Shown in pieces: positions 35,681 to 49,745 of a stretch of DNA of 64,000 nucleotides (its first letter is position 1; each line of letters begins with the position of its first letter). The stretch is from NCBI GenBank assembly GCA_018881555.1, contig JACAXG010000031.1:5453127-5517126 (forward strand), written 5' to 3'. Origin of the DNA: Amblyornis subalaris (taxonomy: Eukaryota > Chordata > Aves > Passeriformes > Ptilonorhynchidae). The notes beneath the pieces are model-generated. The model made no database searches. It saw nothing but the letters and a program-made list of their open reading frames with translations, and was not told where the DNA came from. Made by a program: the position numbers and the translations under genes.

Positions 35681-37514
35681 TACTGAGGGTCTTGCAAGAC
35701 AGTTTCTTCTCACAAGAAATTAAATCGGTGTGTGGATGTAGGNGTGTGTTCTCAGTGTTGCTTGCTCATATTCCATAAAATACATCACTTGCCTCTCAGG
35801 GCCTTGGTAGGGTGTCCCTGCTTCTGTTCCCTGCTGAAAAAGAACTGTGTGCAAATATTGTAAACAGAGAGAAACTTCCCTTGCTGCTTGTAAGAGCTTT
35901 CCCATTGGAAGTGTCTTAAAAATAATATCCATGCTGATTTCTTAAAGACTAAACATGACTCACTCCCCGAGCTTGTGAGACTGTTTCTAACAGCTCCATC
36001 CAGTGGCTTTGGCTGTAACATGAATGTGGGGCTTGGCTCACAGGGGTTCAAGACCTTTGGGGATGGAAAATGCTACTTTAAGACACGTGATTTGAGAGTT
36101 GTCACCTTGCAGAAGGAAGTGTAATTGATTTAAAATGAAAGATGTGGTGTTTACATTTTGCAATTACTTGTGAGGAGTTTTTATTCTCCTTGCAATCAAA
36201 TGGCTTCCACCTCTTGGTGTGCAAGGGGAGACCGTCCTTCTTCAGTGGATGGAACATAAATTATGCTTGTTAGGAAGATGAATAGAGTCCCTGTGTACAA
36301 GGGATTTCTATTTTAAAATAGCAAAATAGCCCAGGTGAACTCATTCATGCAGGAAAGACCTGCTCTGCAGTTCAGGAGAGAATGTTGGAATTGTTTAACA
36401 AGTTTTTGATGTCACATTTTTGTTGAAAAAATGCCAATTTCTTTGTACAAAGCCTTTGATTTTGAAAATGAGCTTTAATTTCAAAATTTAGTTTTTTCCC
36501 CTCACTTTTAAACAAAATATTTTAATCAGGTTGTGTTTTTTTAAATCTTGTCTCTTTTGTGGGAGTGATGCAAGTAGATATTCAGGTTGCAAAAATTTGA
36601 GATTTCAATTTTCCTGACATGGTCAGGTTGGGAAAAAGCTTTCAAAATCTCAAAAATTCTCATGGGTCAGGGCAGAAAAAAGGTTTCCCACAGAGGTCTA
36701 GTCAACGGGAGTGTTACCATAAACTTCCCTGTGCCTTGGATCAGGCCCCGAGAGTGTATTGGAGATTTTGTCAGCCTCATTGATTGCACAAACCAGCCTT
36801 GTTATGAGGAAACATTCCTGGGCCAGACAGCATTCTGACATTTGTCTGTAGCTTTCACATTGAGGAGAGATTATTGTCTCCAGAGGGTCATTCTTAATGA
36901 TTTAAATCTGAGGTAGATCGTTTTTTCTGGCAGTGTGTGTGTAATTTAATCCATATATTGTTGAAAATAATTGGCATGAGCATTGAGTTGCTCTGTGGCT
37001 GTGGTCAGTCACTATTGACTGCGTTGAAACTTGCTGAGTAGGTGGTATAAATTATAAGAGGACCTGGAAAACCAAAGGGAAAAGAGAAAGAGATATTCAA
37101 AATAGGGAAATGTGGAAGTAGAAATGCTTTCCACAGGGATCTCTTTGGAAGCAAACAGTCTGAGCTTTAGAAAATTTGCTTTTGATAATTACACGTCGGA
37201 TAACATCACACAGGCCGTATGACCAAGGGTATGTAAAATCCGTGTTTGTTTCCTTCCCAAAGAGCTGGATGGTGACTTAAGGCTCATCCTCTGAGCAAGA
37301 GATGGTGTGTAAACTGTACCACCCAAGGAGCAGCCCTGGGAGGCAGCGTGACTCACAGCCATGCTGCTGAGACACAAATCCCTCCCTCCTTTCCCTTGAC
37401 TCTTCAGGCTGTAAAACAGAAAGATTCTGCTGTTTGGTTTGGGTTTTTCATTTTTTTTTTTTTTCCCCCCCTAATGACAAAGTGCCTGGAGTGGCACAGC
37501 TATCCCGATTAGAA
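35681..37514. other. Non-coding DNA
   Basis: A T14 run lies at 37451-37464, directly left of the second CR1 fragment. No gene or further repeat was recognised. Confidence 0.5.
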
Positions 37515-37880
37515 GTTGGGATTGGAGGAAGGATGCTTGGAGCAGAGTTATCTTCCCCTCGACCAGGTTGCTCCAAGCTGCATCCAACCTTTAAACACTT
37601 CCAGGGATGGAGCAGCCACAGCTTGTCTGAGCAATCTTTCCCAGTGTCTCACCACCCTTAAAGAATTTCTTCCTGATATTTGATCTAAACCCACCTTCTG
37701 TCAGTTTAAAGCCATCCCCCCCTGTTCTGTCACTCCAGGCCCTTGTAAAGTCTCTCTCCATCGTTCTTGTAGGCTCCCTTCAGATATTGGAAGACCCCAA
37801 TTAGTTCACGAAGCCTTCTCTTTTCCAGACCGAACAATCCCAATTCTCTCAGCCTTTCCTCATCTTCAGGAAGCAGGGAT
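37515..37880 (-). mobile_element. CR1 LINE 3' fragment, older copy
   Basis: ACCAGGTTGCTCCAAGCTGC, AAACACTTCCAGGGATGGAG, AAGAATTTCTTCCTGATATT and AGCCTTCTCTTTTCCAGACC are recognisable CR1 blocks in reverse-complement order. The terminal 8-base units of the 3' end are absent, and several blocks are more diverged than in the other two copies, so this is probably older or end-trimmed. It is minus-oriented and non-functional. The + strand frame at 37434-37661 is antisense to it. Confidence 0.9.
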
Positions 37881-40656
37881 GTGTGGGCAACTCCAGTTTG
37901 TATCATACCCCACTATGAGAGTAACTTAAGGGAGTTATTTCTTGAGTCCAGCTTGGTAAAGCATTTCAACACACTCTTCAAGTCTTTTAAATGTTGATTG
38001 GATTTAAATGTGTGCTTAAAAATAAATGCTCTAATGTTTCACCAGAGAAAAATGTTGCTGTGAGATTATATTCCCTTGCATATGTGTCTGCTCCAAGTTA
38101 CAGTTCAGCACACTGCTTCCACCTCCTCTGCATTCCTGCCCTGTCCTGTGGTAAAAGGGCTTTTTGCTGACTTCAGTTTTGGACACCTCGCTAGTTTGCT
38201 AATTAGAAAAATATTTTAGCCATTGTTTATTAGGACTCGGCTCTATCTATTAGCATTGTTTCTGTATACTAATGATAAACTTGGATTTAAAACAGAAGAA
38301 GGCCTGGGTGCATGAAGTATTCTTGGTAGTACCCTACAGAACAAGAAATCAACAGCAGTATTTCCCCCTGAGGTGCAAGGTCCAGTTTGAGACACATCGA
38401 ACATGTTGAACTGATTAGAAAGGTATTTGAATAGGAAGAAAGCCAAATTTTAGCCAACAGGTTGAATTTTATTTCAGCCCCCAGAGTTAATTTTGCAAAA
38501 GAAATCAGGCCTCCCATTTCCCATCCCTTGGCACTCATGTTTTCTCCTTTTCTTTCCATGATTGCATTAATTGTCAACTGAAAGAGACACTCAATCCGTA
38601 GGTTAACTTCTTCAACATGAGTAGTTTTAGGAATACTGCTCTTAAACATTTATCATACTGTTGGTTTAGCATAAACCTGTGCAAAACACAGCTTTAGGAG
38701 GTTCTATTGAAACTGCAGTTATAAATATTTCACTCAAATTATTAGATCAGCACTGAAGTCAACCTCTTGTATTTGTTAAAAGCGTAATCATTTTTATTGA
38801 CTCCAATTTTTAATTAATTTTAGTAAGCTGAAAAAAGCCTTATCCTGCAGCTTGTCTGGTGTTTTTTTAACCTTCCACCTATTGAATCTGTTGGTTGTTG
38901 CTCATGTGAATTATGGAACATTTGGATAAGGAAGTGACGGGATCTGAGAGGAGACAGTTCGGAGTGCACAACCATTGCTGGCACTTATGTATGCACAGTA
39001 CTCACTTTCATACCAGTGGAAACTCTTTGCTACTGTGTGTAGTTACATGAGCTATGCCAAGGATTTAAACATCCTGGAGGACTTTGAAACTACTGTTTTA
39101 CTTATTTTACTGGATGGCAAGCTCATAGTTTTGCTCTTGACCCCACTGAGGAGCAGTGTGTGGAGCTGCTGCTGCTCGGCCAGACCATTAAGGAAATCCT
39201 GGTTTAGAGACTCAGGTGTTTTTCCACAGTGATTCCTTTGCTTTGGGATAAAGTGGTTGTCCCTTTCCACACCCTGGTCCTGTATTATTCAGTCCTGAGA
39301 CTGAATGCTGTGTATAGATCCCTAATTACATTTACCTACATTACTGTTGGGGAATTGCATCCAGGTGATGCTTACCAATCCTTAACTGGAAAAGAAAAGA
39401 ATATTTCCTACTCATGGAGTAGGTTCCAGTGTGTAACTGATAAAATAAAGGTTTGGTTTAACACAATAAAAAGCTGTGTTTGCACTGGGAAGTGCTCTTA
39501 CAAGAGAAAGCTACATTTGTTTACTTGAAATAATTCCTATTTCCCTGCCTAGCATAGGTGAAGACTTAGCTAATGCATTCCACCTGCCAGAGTCATCAGG
39601 GGAACTCCAGAGACAAGCTTCAAGCTGCACCTAAAAATCTTCTAGTAACACATCTATTGAATTGATAAACAGCAAGGGTATGTGCAAGCCAGTGATTTTA
39701 TTGATTTGCTTTTAGGTCAGTCTGCTCAGAAGAGAGAAAATGTGCTGATTGTTAATTGAACATTTCTAATTTTCAGATATCACACTGGAGCTAAATGTCA
39801 ATATTTGGATTTTCATTAACATAACTTTTAGAGCTAGTTAAGGTATGAAGTCTTGCACTTTTATATTTAATGGAAACCAACTTTTAAAAGGCAGTGAAGG
39901 TTTTTTAAATAACAAATTTTGTCTCCCTCTGCCCCTTTCATAACATCTGAATACTTTGAATATGTGCCTCTTTAACGTAGGACCTTGCAGAAATGCACAG
40001 CTTGGTGGATGTTACAAACAGCGTGTGTCTCATATTTGCACATCTGCAAGGTGTGGGAAGGAGAAAATCTCATAGCCAAGAATTTTGCTTCTGGGGGTGA
40101 AGCTCTTCCATGCTCCCATCAGTTGGGAACACCCAGCTGATATCAGAGTTGCAGAGCTCAGGCTGTAACAAAAGTGACAAAGCTGCTGTGAGGAAGAGGA
40201 ATGGAAAGAATTAAGCTTGTGCTGAGAGCGTTGTGGGTATCTCTTAGCATGAGGTAGCAGTGGAGAACAATGTTTATTCATTAAGATATAATTGCTTGGA
40301 GCTAGATGCATTTCTGCCTTCCATGCTGGGTTTCTTTGAATGCCTTGTGTTTAGATTTTTCTTTCTCCTTGCTGTAATTTGCTGTGCACTGATGGGGATA
40401 AATGTCATCAAAGGTCTGAATCTTTTGATGTTTCTCGTATAAGATGCAAATGTTTAACAGATGAAAATTATTTGCTAATAAGCAAATAAATATCAAAAGC
40501 GGCAGTATAAATAAAAACTCCTTGTGTAATAGTGTCTGAAAATTCAAGTGACTTATTCAAACACTGGGCAGGCATTTCTTTGATGTATGTGAATATTTTC
40601 AGGCAGAGGCATCCTTGTATTATTAGAGCATAACTGCTATTTTCATTTTATTTCAG
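37881..40656. other. Non-coding DNA, nothing recognised
   Basis: One CACTGAAGTCA word lies at 38751-38761 and a CTGACTTCAGTT word near 38167, both possible relics of the ancient hairpin family. Frames reach 120 codons at most (minus, 38649-38287) without recognisable features. Confidence 0.5.
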
Positions 40657-40947
40657 ACCTTACTTGAAGCGTTGTGGGGAAATGTAGAACCAGTGAACAT
40701 TTCTAGATATATTGGAGCTGGGGGATACAGTCAGGATGGAGCCTTTCAAATGTCAGTGATTCCCATCCACTTATCTGTTTCGTTTGGGAGACTCTTCCTG
40801 TCTCACAAATCTGGCAGAAAGTCTGTGTGTTCTGTACAGACTCCTACAAATTTCTTGTGTTCAATATTAAGCTTATGGGGTCCTCATGCAAGTCTGAAGC
40901 TTCTGGAGGCTGCTGTAATAAATACTGAGCAGCTGAAAACTGTCTAA
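40657..40947 (+). other. Open frame directly after a splice acceptor, unidentified
   Basis: A pyrimidine-rich tract ending in TTTTATTTCAG closes at 40656, and from the next base one frame is open for 96 codons to TAA (starts TLLEALWGNVE). It contains no N, and an AATAAA lies at about 40918 inside the frame. It could be read as a last coding exon, but I recognise no domain and no donor pairs with it convincingly. Chance is the default explanation. Confidence 0.12.
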
Positions 40948-43900
40948 AATCAGGATTTAAAATTGAAAGGTGAACTTGTCTTGACTATGTCACTGGAAGA
41001 GCCATTTTGCTGCTAATCATTGCAGCCAACTCAGAGCAAGCCAGAGGAGCTGCTTGACCATTTTTTATCATGACAGCCTGAACCTTTGTAGTAGTACAGC
41101 TGAAATCTGGGAAAGGATGTTGGGCTGGACATGTTATATCTTGACTGGTTTTTGGCTGATCACTGTTTAGGGGTCAAGGTGCTTTGCCCTTTGGGTTTAT
41201 TCACTTGCAGCTTGGAATGGCTCAAGTATTAAAACCCTTAAGTGCATTTCTTGTCAAGGACCTCTTAAATCAAACACAGCTTAAACGAGTTACTGAAAAG
41301 AAACAGTTTCCACTTCTTCCTTAATCTGTCTCCCATGCTCAGTAATTGATGTCTCGTTTCATGAGTCACATTAACTCGCCTCAGGTTAAATCTCTTACAG
41401 CCTAATCCCGCACATCCTTCCGTAGTCGATGTCTGTGCTGGGAGATGGGGAAGGTTTTGCTTGAGTAAAAACTGCCAGATGGGTTTCTGCAGGAACTTGT
41501 GTTGTTTTTACCCAGAAGGGAAAGAAACTTCAGGAAAAAACTGCGTCTCTAGTCTTTGCCTCTTGGGCAACTGGAGAGGTGCCCTGGGTTGGTCTGGGNA
41601 TTCCCAACAAGTGAGGAATATGGAAGCTTTCAGGATTAGATGTTATAGCACCTAGGAAGCAGCCAAAAGCACATTTGAGGCAGGTATCCCAAGCAGAGAG
41701 TCCAACAGGGCTTGAGTTAAAAACAGGCAGGACAGCCAGGACTTGCTGATCTCTGCAAGTGAGTGTGGACTTCCCTATGTAGGAAGATGGAGTTGGGAAT
41801 GTGTGAGTTAAGTTACTTTGGTTTCTGTCACTTCTGCAGAGAGGATATTCTGAGCTGATAGAGGAAGATATGCTTAGAATACCTCTTTCCAAGGACTTAA
41901 CAGCCATTCTCTTTCCTGGTTTCTTTTTGTTTAGTATTTTGTTATCNAAAAGGTTAAAGAAAAATACAGGGAGAAAAAAGCACCTAGGAACGAGAATTTG
42001 GAGTTTTGTTAGGTGTGAAGAAAAATGTGACTATCATGCTCATTTTCATTACAAACCAAACTTTCAACAACAAAAAGTTGTCAAATCATAGCTGTTTTCA
42101 TTAATGTTGCAAAATATATTGGAGATGAAAGATCAGCATTTTCCTGACTGGTGTCAATCACTCTAATTAACAGAGAGGAAGAAAGTTGTGCTCTTGTCTT
42201 CACTGAGTTTGTTGCCTCAGTGCTATACATAGCAGGGAGTCCGTGTCTTGCCCCTTTTGTTTGTTTTATTTTTTTCCTGTTGTCCCTGTGATTGTTTTCT
42301 TTTGTAATCAGACCAATTAACATGTTGACAGAAGAGAACCACTTGTGGATTTTTTTTTTTTCCCCTCTGAGTCTGGAGCAAAGTTGAGCAGATAAATAGA
42401 CTTGTCTGTAGTGCAAGAGGGGAAGCTGCAGAGGGGGATTTCACTAGACACGTGTCATTAGTTACTCCCACAAGCCTTACAGGTGTGACATTAATCAGGT
42501 CCTGGGCCATGTTCCTGGAGTCTCAGAGGGATCTGACACCATCTGCGTGGCTCCTGTGTTCAGGGTCACTAACTGGCTATGCAGAACGAGATCACTTCCT
42601 GAGGCATCTCTGCTTTTGAACAGGCCTCTTCCACCCTGTGATGGATTCCTCCAACAGCCAGCACCTGAAGGGCATCACTTTTCCNGCACTGACACTGATG
42701 GATGTGCCTGCAGCTCAGTGAGCACCCCCTCCCCTCCTGAAAGTCTGTCCTGTGTGGGCACTGTGTTTGGAGTGCTGAGTTAGAGTGGCTGGATCCAAGG
42801 AAACCAAGCAGGATGCCAATGGTCATATCTAGAGACTTCTCACTTTTCCTACTTTNTTAGAGAATTTTGAAAGACTGTTATAAAGGGGCAGCAAATTAAA
42901 GTTTTGGACTTGGTCCTCAGGTCTGCCATGCCTTAGCAAGACCTGGAAAAGAAATCCTTTTAAAGAGATTTTGCAGTGCTTGGTTGTAAAGAAGCTTCTC
43001 CACATTACACCACCTGTGGAATCAGAGCTGGGAACAGACAAAAATATTTCCTGCCTCATTTTTCCACCAGCCATGTGGAATATCAGTTGTGTGATAGATA
43101 AATAATACATTATTTGCATTCTCTCTTCCTTGCATCTCTGGCTGCATATATCTTGCATATCCCTTTCACTTGAATCTGGCTGCCTAGTTGGTGGGGATTT
43201 TAAATCAAGCTCCTTCATGTCAGACACATACTCCTTCATGGGCAAAGTAAAACAGAAGGTCCATCTCTTGGACCATGATTCCCATCAGTTTTACCACAGC
43301 CATATCCTTCATGGAGTCATGTGCATCCAGCCGCAGACTGCACTGTGGAGAGAAAACCATCTTTGAGGTGCTTATCTGTATTTTAATTCGACAAAATAAC
43401 ATGCTGTATTTCTTCCCCTGGGAAAATATCCACTGATACAGATTTAGTTCCAGTCAAACCTTGCAATGTCAGTATCTAACAGAGAGACCTAGTTTCCTTT
43501 AGGCTTAGGAGTCTAACAACTTGGGAACAGTTTCTCTCCCTCCCTTCCCCCCAAGAGATCATGCTTGCTAGACGGGCTTTCCCAAATTCTCACAGCTCTA
43601 ATCTGGATACCATTTAGTGTGACAGCCTTCTTCCCGGGTTCCCACAGCTGGTTAGTGTTTTGAATTCCAGCCTCGTGAACTCATATCAGGCTACATGGGC
43701 TAATGCTCCGAGCACAACCTAGAGCAGATATCTCTGATGACAGAGTAATGGAGAAACTGCGGTGCTTTCTGCCTCTTTATTAATGCACAGTCATTTGTGG
43801 TGCTCTTCCATTGCTGTGGAGAGGAGCTCCCTGTAATGCCTCACAGAGGCATTTAAATGGTAATGGAGGTGAAAGTAAAATCATTCAGGTATGTTGCTTG

Positions 43901-46900
43901 AAAGACCAGCAAACCAACCTGCTGCAATGGGAAAAGTTTATCAGCTCCCAAGGGTCACAAATANGGCTAAAAATATCACTTAAATAATTACTGTTGTATC
44001 CAGCTGAATTCTTCTGAAGGAAATCTCCAGGAAAAGTATGTCCTATTTTCTCTCATAGCATTCAGATGTTACAAAATGCCATTGAATTCAGTGCCTTGGT
44101 CATGTTTAGGGCTGGTTTCAGAAGCAGCCTCTGGTTCAGGGGNGTGCTGCTTACTCCCACCTTGTTCATTTCTGGGCAACACCAGCATATAGTTGGATTT
44201 GAGGGGACATTTGGACCCTCTTTGGAGACATTAGTTCTAAGATTCAGCGGAGCGAACATGTGAAAGAAGAAATTGTATGGAGCTGGCTAATTCCTCATAT
44301 CATCCTCAGTGGCTCTATTCCAGGAGGGTTTGACAGTCTGTACTAGGGAAAGATCTAATACACCTTGTCTACACTTTGAGTCTTCAGTTGTTTTTTTCTT
44401 TAGATTAAACAACAACAACAAAATAAACCCTCNTTTAAAATTAAAAACAGCTATACATCAGAATGGAAATGATTGGTGGCACGTGTTGAGAGCATGGGAA
44501 GCAGTGGGTGGAAGTTAAGCATTTTGCCTGCAATTACACTGTTCAGAATGCTATTAGGGAGCTGTTGTACTTAAAATTTGTGGGGGTGAAGCTACACTCA
44601 GGGNACACGAGAAACAGGGTTTCACTCTGAAATGTTTTCAAAACACACAAATGTTTGTTTTTCCTTTGTTGACACAACTGCATCTTATGACTTGCTCATC
44701 CTAATCCAGTGAGTAGCAGTCAGGAATTTGAGTACTGATGGGAAGTAGCTTTCTTCCATGGAGAGGATGTAAAGAAGATTAGTTTACTGGGAATCTGTAG
44801 ATGGATCTCCCTATTTATGGTACAAGCTCACTCTGGGAGGAGGTCAGATACCTAGAATNTTGTTCAGTTTGCGGCCAGCTCCTGGACTGGCTTTTTGCTG
44901 GACAGAAAGCAGAGATGATGTGGCCCAATAAAAAATATTGTGTTAGTCAGAATTTCAGAGTCTGACCAGGTATAGTAAAACCCAAAACTTGCAGCAAGCA
45001 AGTAGATCTTTGGGCCTTAGAAGAAAATCAGCTTATTTTGCTGTGTTTTTGTAGGTAAGTAGAGGCTTTTCCATGTCTTGTCCTCTTGTGTAATCAAGTG
45101 GTTCATTTTGAATGATTTTGCATGTGAGGAATATGACTTATATATGGTTGAAGGTAGGACTAGAAGGGATCATCCTACCGAAAAAAACAAACAACTCAGT
45201 AAGTGACCTGTTCTACAATCCCATTTGTAAATTAATCAGGCTGTTTAAATTTGGATGTTTGCTATCTATTGAGAGGCAGTTTCAGAACCTTGCTCCTCTG
45301 ATACTTCAAAAATCTCATTTCCCCTCTAAATGTGGCAGCGCTTAACCCTTTCCAGGTGGCATGATCATCCTGTTAAAAAAGGGGTGTTTAACCTGGATAT
45401 CCTCTAAAATGTGATACATCTCCTCAGCATTTGCATCAGAGAGGAAGGAGGTGGCTGGTCCCACTGCTGAATTGTAACCAGGAATTATTCAGGCCTTTAG
45501 GAAACATGGGAGAGCAAATGTTTACTGACCGTGTAATTAGCACGATGACTTGCTCTGTCTATTGGCCCTTAGCACCATATTTCCTGTCTGAGCAGTGGAA
45601 AGCAAAAATATTAGTTGCTGTTTTACTAGAGGAACAAGTGTCTTCCAAATGAACAAATGATCTATTACCAGTCCTGCAGACTCTTCCCATGGGAATAGGC
45701 ATTTTGCTTCTTTTTTTACAGCTAATTTCTTTCATTCAGCAGGTTCCCAGACACATCAAATGCCTCGCATGTTGGGCTGTTGGTTAAGATTTATAGTCTA
45801 TGTGTTATCAGAGTGAATTAAACTATGGCTGGCAGTCAGGCTTCTTCTCATGGGCTCCTGGAAAAATGTATACATAAATTAATAACAAACTGGTTTTTGA
45901 TATTTAATGTCTTTCTAAAACACAAGACATTCCATAGACGCCTCTTCTGTTCAGAAGTTTCTTGCATTGCTGGGAAGTCAATAATCAGTCAATACTAATC
46001 CTTTGCTTGTTGAAAGAATAATACATAGGCACAGCTTTGGTGGGTCTTCTGGAGACAGATGAAAGCTGATGAAGTTTGGAGTGAAATTCAGTAGCTGTAC
46101 ATTACTTTGNTGTTAATAAGACTCAGCTGGAGTCTTGAGAGGAAAACGTAGACTTAGCAGTTTGAAGAAGAAACACTTTGTACATTTAATTTTTTAGTCT
46201 ACATCTTCATTACACAGTGTGGCAGAGTTGGAAAGATGCTAGTGCTTTAATATTAAACTAGGTCATATGAGCTTTATCCAGTACTTTTCATTTCTAGTTA
46301 TAAGTATGTCATGGAAACTTCTTTGTGGTAGCACAAAACATAGAGATTAAAAGCAAAATTTGCTGTTTGAAAAGTGAAATGATTTTTTTTGGAAAGGTCG
46401 AATGAACTCTTTTAATGTTTCTCGGAAATTTTCTTCAAACTGATTTGCTAATTTATATTTATTTTTATGGGACCACTGGGAGTTGAATGGAATGTCAGTT
46501 CTAAACGTGAGAATCAAAAATTGTGTATGGAGGTGTAAGCAAATAGTTAGTTGGGGGGAAATGGAAGATGGAATCCATGAGACTTTGCAGTTCCTCAGGC
46601 TCTGCAGCTTTTTTCTAGCTGTCCGAAAGGAATAAACTTCTTTAAAACAAGGAAAGCAAAGCCTGCACTTCTTTCCCCTCAGCTGTCATTCATCACTCTC
46701 TGCTCTAAATATTGAATTCTTTAACCTTTAGTTAGATAAGTTCTTACAAAAACAAAATCNCCCCGAAAAACCCCAAANCCAAACCATGAAAAAAGTTGTA
46801 AATATTGAGATTTTGTAAGGGATTGATAAGAAAAGGGGAGACACTTGCAAACCAGGAATGTTCTACAAACTGCGAACAACAAAACTGGGATTTCGTGCNT

Positions 46901-49539
46901 TTCAGAGCTGATGACTTAGCTCTGCTTTTATCCGTTTCAGACAAGGGGATGAATATTTCTCATTAATGCCATCCAGGCTGCACCGTGGTACCACNTCACA
47001 TCTGCTTCTGCTCTGAGACACCTCTGTTCTCTGAACTGAGACCACGAGATCGATTAAACCTGATAGTTAACCTCAGGTCTGGGCTGGCCCAGACCAGCAA
47101 GGCTTAAGTGCTGGTGATTTGGCCACCCATNTGCACAGCCTGGGTGTTTGCTGCCTTTCTCTTGGGGGAGACTTCACACTTGTTTAATTTCTAAGAATTA
47201 TACTGTTCTTGTAGCTCACGGCTATTACATAGTTCTGCATATTTTTGTAACTGTAAGTTACAATAAGAGTTCTACAGTAGTTACTCAACATGTTCTACAA
47301 AGCTCTGCTGCTGTACTTTGGTTTAGTTCAATTGCTTTTCATCTTGGAGACCAGATACTGCCTCAAGTAATAAGTCAAAATTGAGTNTGTCTCAATCTAG
47401 TCTTTAATAGCTATGAATCTGTACCCCAGATGTCATTCCCTGCATGCGCTTCATCCAATGGATGAACTTCAGCCCAAGAGATGGCTGGAGGTTGTAGGTG
47501 GGTATATTGGTGGCACCATTTGCCATCTGCCCTGCACCCACTTGCCTTTTTCTTGATTGCCTGTCCAGTAATGTGATGTCCTGATGTGAGAAAGCATTAA
47601 AACACCTTTGCAGCTGGGATATTCCAGGTAGTTGTGTTGAAAGCCAGACTGACACCAGTGATGTGACAGCTGATGTGGTGGTGTTGTTTTTTTTGGTTTT
47701 TTTTTTTTTGAGATTGCCTGCATTCTAATCTTTCCAGTCCTCTGACCCCTAGGGTAATAATAATTATTTTTACTTATTTACTTTTATGCTTTCTTCACCT
47801 CACAGTTAATATTGTATTTCAGGATACCCTTCTTAAAGTGAATATAGTTTGAGAACTTATTTTCTTATATTGGAGACACGATAGGATTTTAGTCTCGTGA
47901 TGTTTGCACATAGATTTGAATTTTAGTGAGTGATCCTGCATAAAAATGATAAAATTGTGTTATAGAAGTACAGTGAAGTTTCTAGGTTTTCTTAAATCGT
48001 TTTCTAAACAAATATTTTATATTGTTGAAGCTTCACAGCACTGCAGAAATAATTCTGCAATAGAACAACAACCAAAAGAGAGAGGTGCAAACTAATACAA
48101 GATTTATATTTGGGTAGGCTGTGTTTATTAGGATACTTGTTTATCTGTATTCTGCAGTAGTAAAAATTCTGATTTCTGCTTTGTTATTGCCTGTCATATT
48201 TTGCAATTTGGTGGCATAATGTAAATGCTGGCAAAATTTGACAGTTGCATATACCTCTTTTTAAACAACAAAAAATACATCTNAGTCCAGCAAAGCAACA
48301 GAGAACAAAAAAAAACAAGCAGAAAAGCAGTATTTTTGTTGAAATTTCCCCAGAGTAACTGTTTGAAAACACATAGATAACAATTATGTTACAGTATTCT
48401 TCGGAGGTGTGGCTGCAGGATTTTAAGGGGGACAGGAATGAAAGGACAAAAATGTCTGCATGACTGTCCAAAAGGTGTGTTATCCCTCTCACTTCTGAAT
48501 CTCTCCCTAGAGTTTGGGGATTTATCTGTGGAAAGCTTCGTGCAGCAGATAAGTAGTTTTTCCTTGCATCTGGTGGGGGTTGAAGCTGGATTTTCAAAAG
48601 CAGCTCAATATGTGAGATCCGAGGATAAGCCCAAGTTTTGTGGAAGTCTGTGACATAACCCGAGTCTTGAAACCACAGCCAGAGGCCGAATTTGTGAGTA
48701 TCGTAAAGGGGCCTTCACTGAGAGTGGGCCNTGCATTCCCTGAACACTTCTGCTGTGCCTCACAGAGCTTGACAAGTTCAGAAACAACTGTAGNGGAGTC
48801 TTGTGGTGAGAAGAGTTGAGAAACTCTAATGACATCTGCCACCTCTCCTGAGAGATAACACACTGGGGGCAATGTTCTGTCCCAGTGTGTATCTGCGGTG
48901 TGATATATAAATGATGCAAGAGGGGGAGTGTAAGAGTGGAAAGGGAGAAAGTAATTGAACGGAGACAAGGTATCTGCAAAAAGGATAATCTTACTGTATT
49001 TCAAGGACAGAGCANCCAAGGCAAATGAGAACAAGGGCAACATAAGGAAGGGACCTCGACCCTCCCTCTGGTGAGAATGTGAAGGGTGAACCTCTGGCAT
49101 CAGCAGGGGTGCTACTCTGTTCTACTANAGCCTTTACTTGTAATGATGGGCCGCTGATACAGGAGAATGTCAGTGTTAGTGTGATATTTCTTTACCTCGG
49201 AAATAATTACACTGATCAGTTTGGGCAAAGTAGCGTGCAAAATCTGATCCATTAGCAATTTTCCAATTCACACCAGCCCATGCCAGGCTTACCTCACTAT
49301 CAGACAAGATAAACTGCGGAAGAGAAAGCAAGGGGAAGCCACTTCGTCTTGTCAGGCAGCTTCTCCGACACATTCTCTGGAGCAGGATAATTTCCTTGCG
49401 GCAAACCTACACATCATGTGTCAGGCTCTTTGCAGAGGGTGGGAACCTTTCTGCCCCCNCTCCTTTTTGGTTCCCAAACAAGTCAGACACCCAGTGAGCA
49501 CTTTACACATGTAGTTAGTTGGTGGTCTGCCCGCTGCCT
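40948..49539. other. Long non-coding stretch
   Basis: There is no recognised gene in about 8.6 kb. T runs lie at 42350-42361 (T12) and 47697-47709 (T13). An AAC tract lies at 44407-44420. Two overlapping minus frames of 168 and 124 codons at 48594-49100 are discussed under rejected items. The 43.78-43.90 kb part, with TTATTAATGCACAG and a TGCCTC...GAGGCA inverted pair, has the look of conserved non-coding DNA, but this cannot be tested here. Confidence 0.5.
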
Positions 49540-49745
49540 TGCACATGGGGCTCTTCCCAGGGGGGTGTGCTCGCATGTGGTTTCCATCTCGGAGCTCTCA
49601 AAGCCTTCTCACAGTGCCACACGAGCCCGTTTGAACAGCTTGGGAAGAGGGCAGCGTCTTTCAGGTGCTGGGGCTTTGGTAGCCCTCCCCTTGCCCGGGT
49701 GCACCCCTGGAAATAGATGTTCACAAAAAAGGAGCGTAACACATT
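49540..49745. other. CpG-richer patch
   Basis: About nine CpGs occur in 200 bases, with open frames on both strands (49418-49774 and 49519-49716 plus, 49742-49515 minus), none recognisable. Higher GC alone explains the open frames. Confidence 0.3.

Noticed and set aside
37434..37661. Plus-strand frame beginning in a T run
   Set aside because: It reads a homopolymer and then the antisense of a CR1 fragment.
48898..48912. TATA-like GATATATAAATG
   Set aside because: AT-rich words like this are common here. No start-site context or downstream gene is visible.
48594..49100. Minus-strand 168-codon frame with a second overlapping 124-codon frame
   Set aside because: It contains three Ns, has no recognisable domain, and two frames of the same strand are open together, which suggests a low-stop composition rather than coding.
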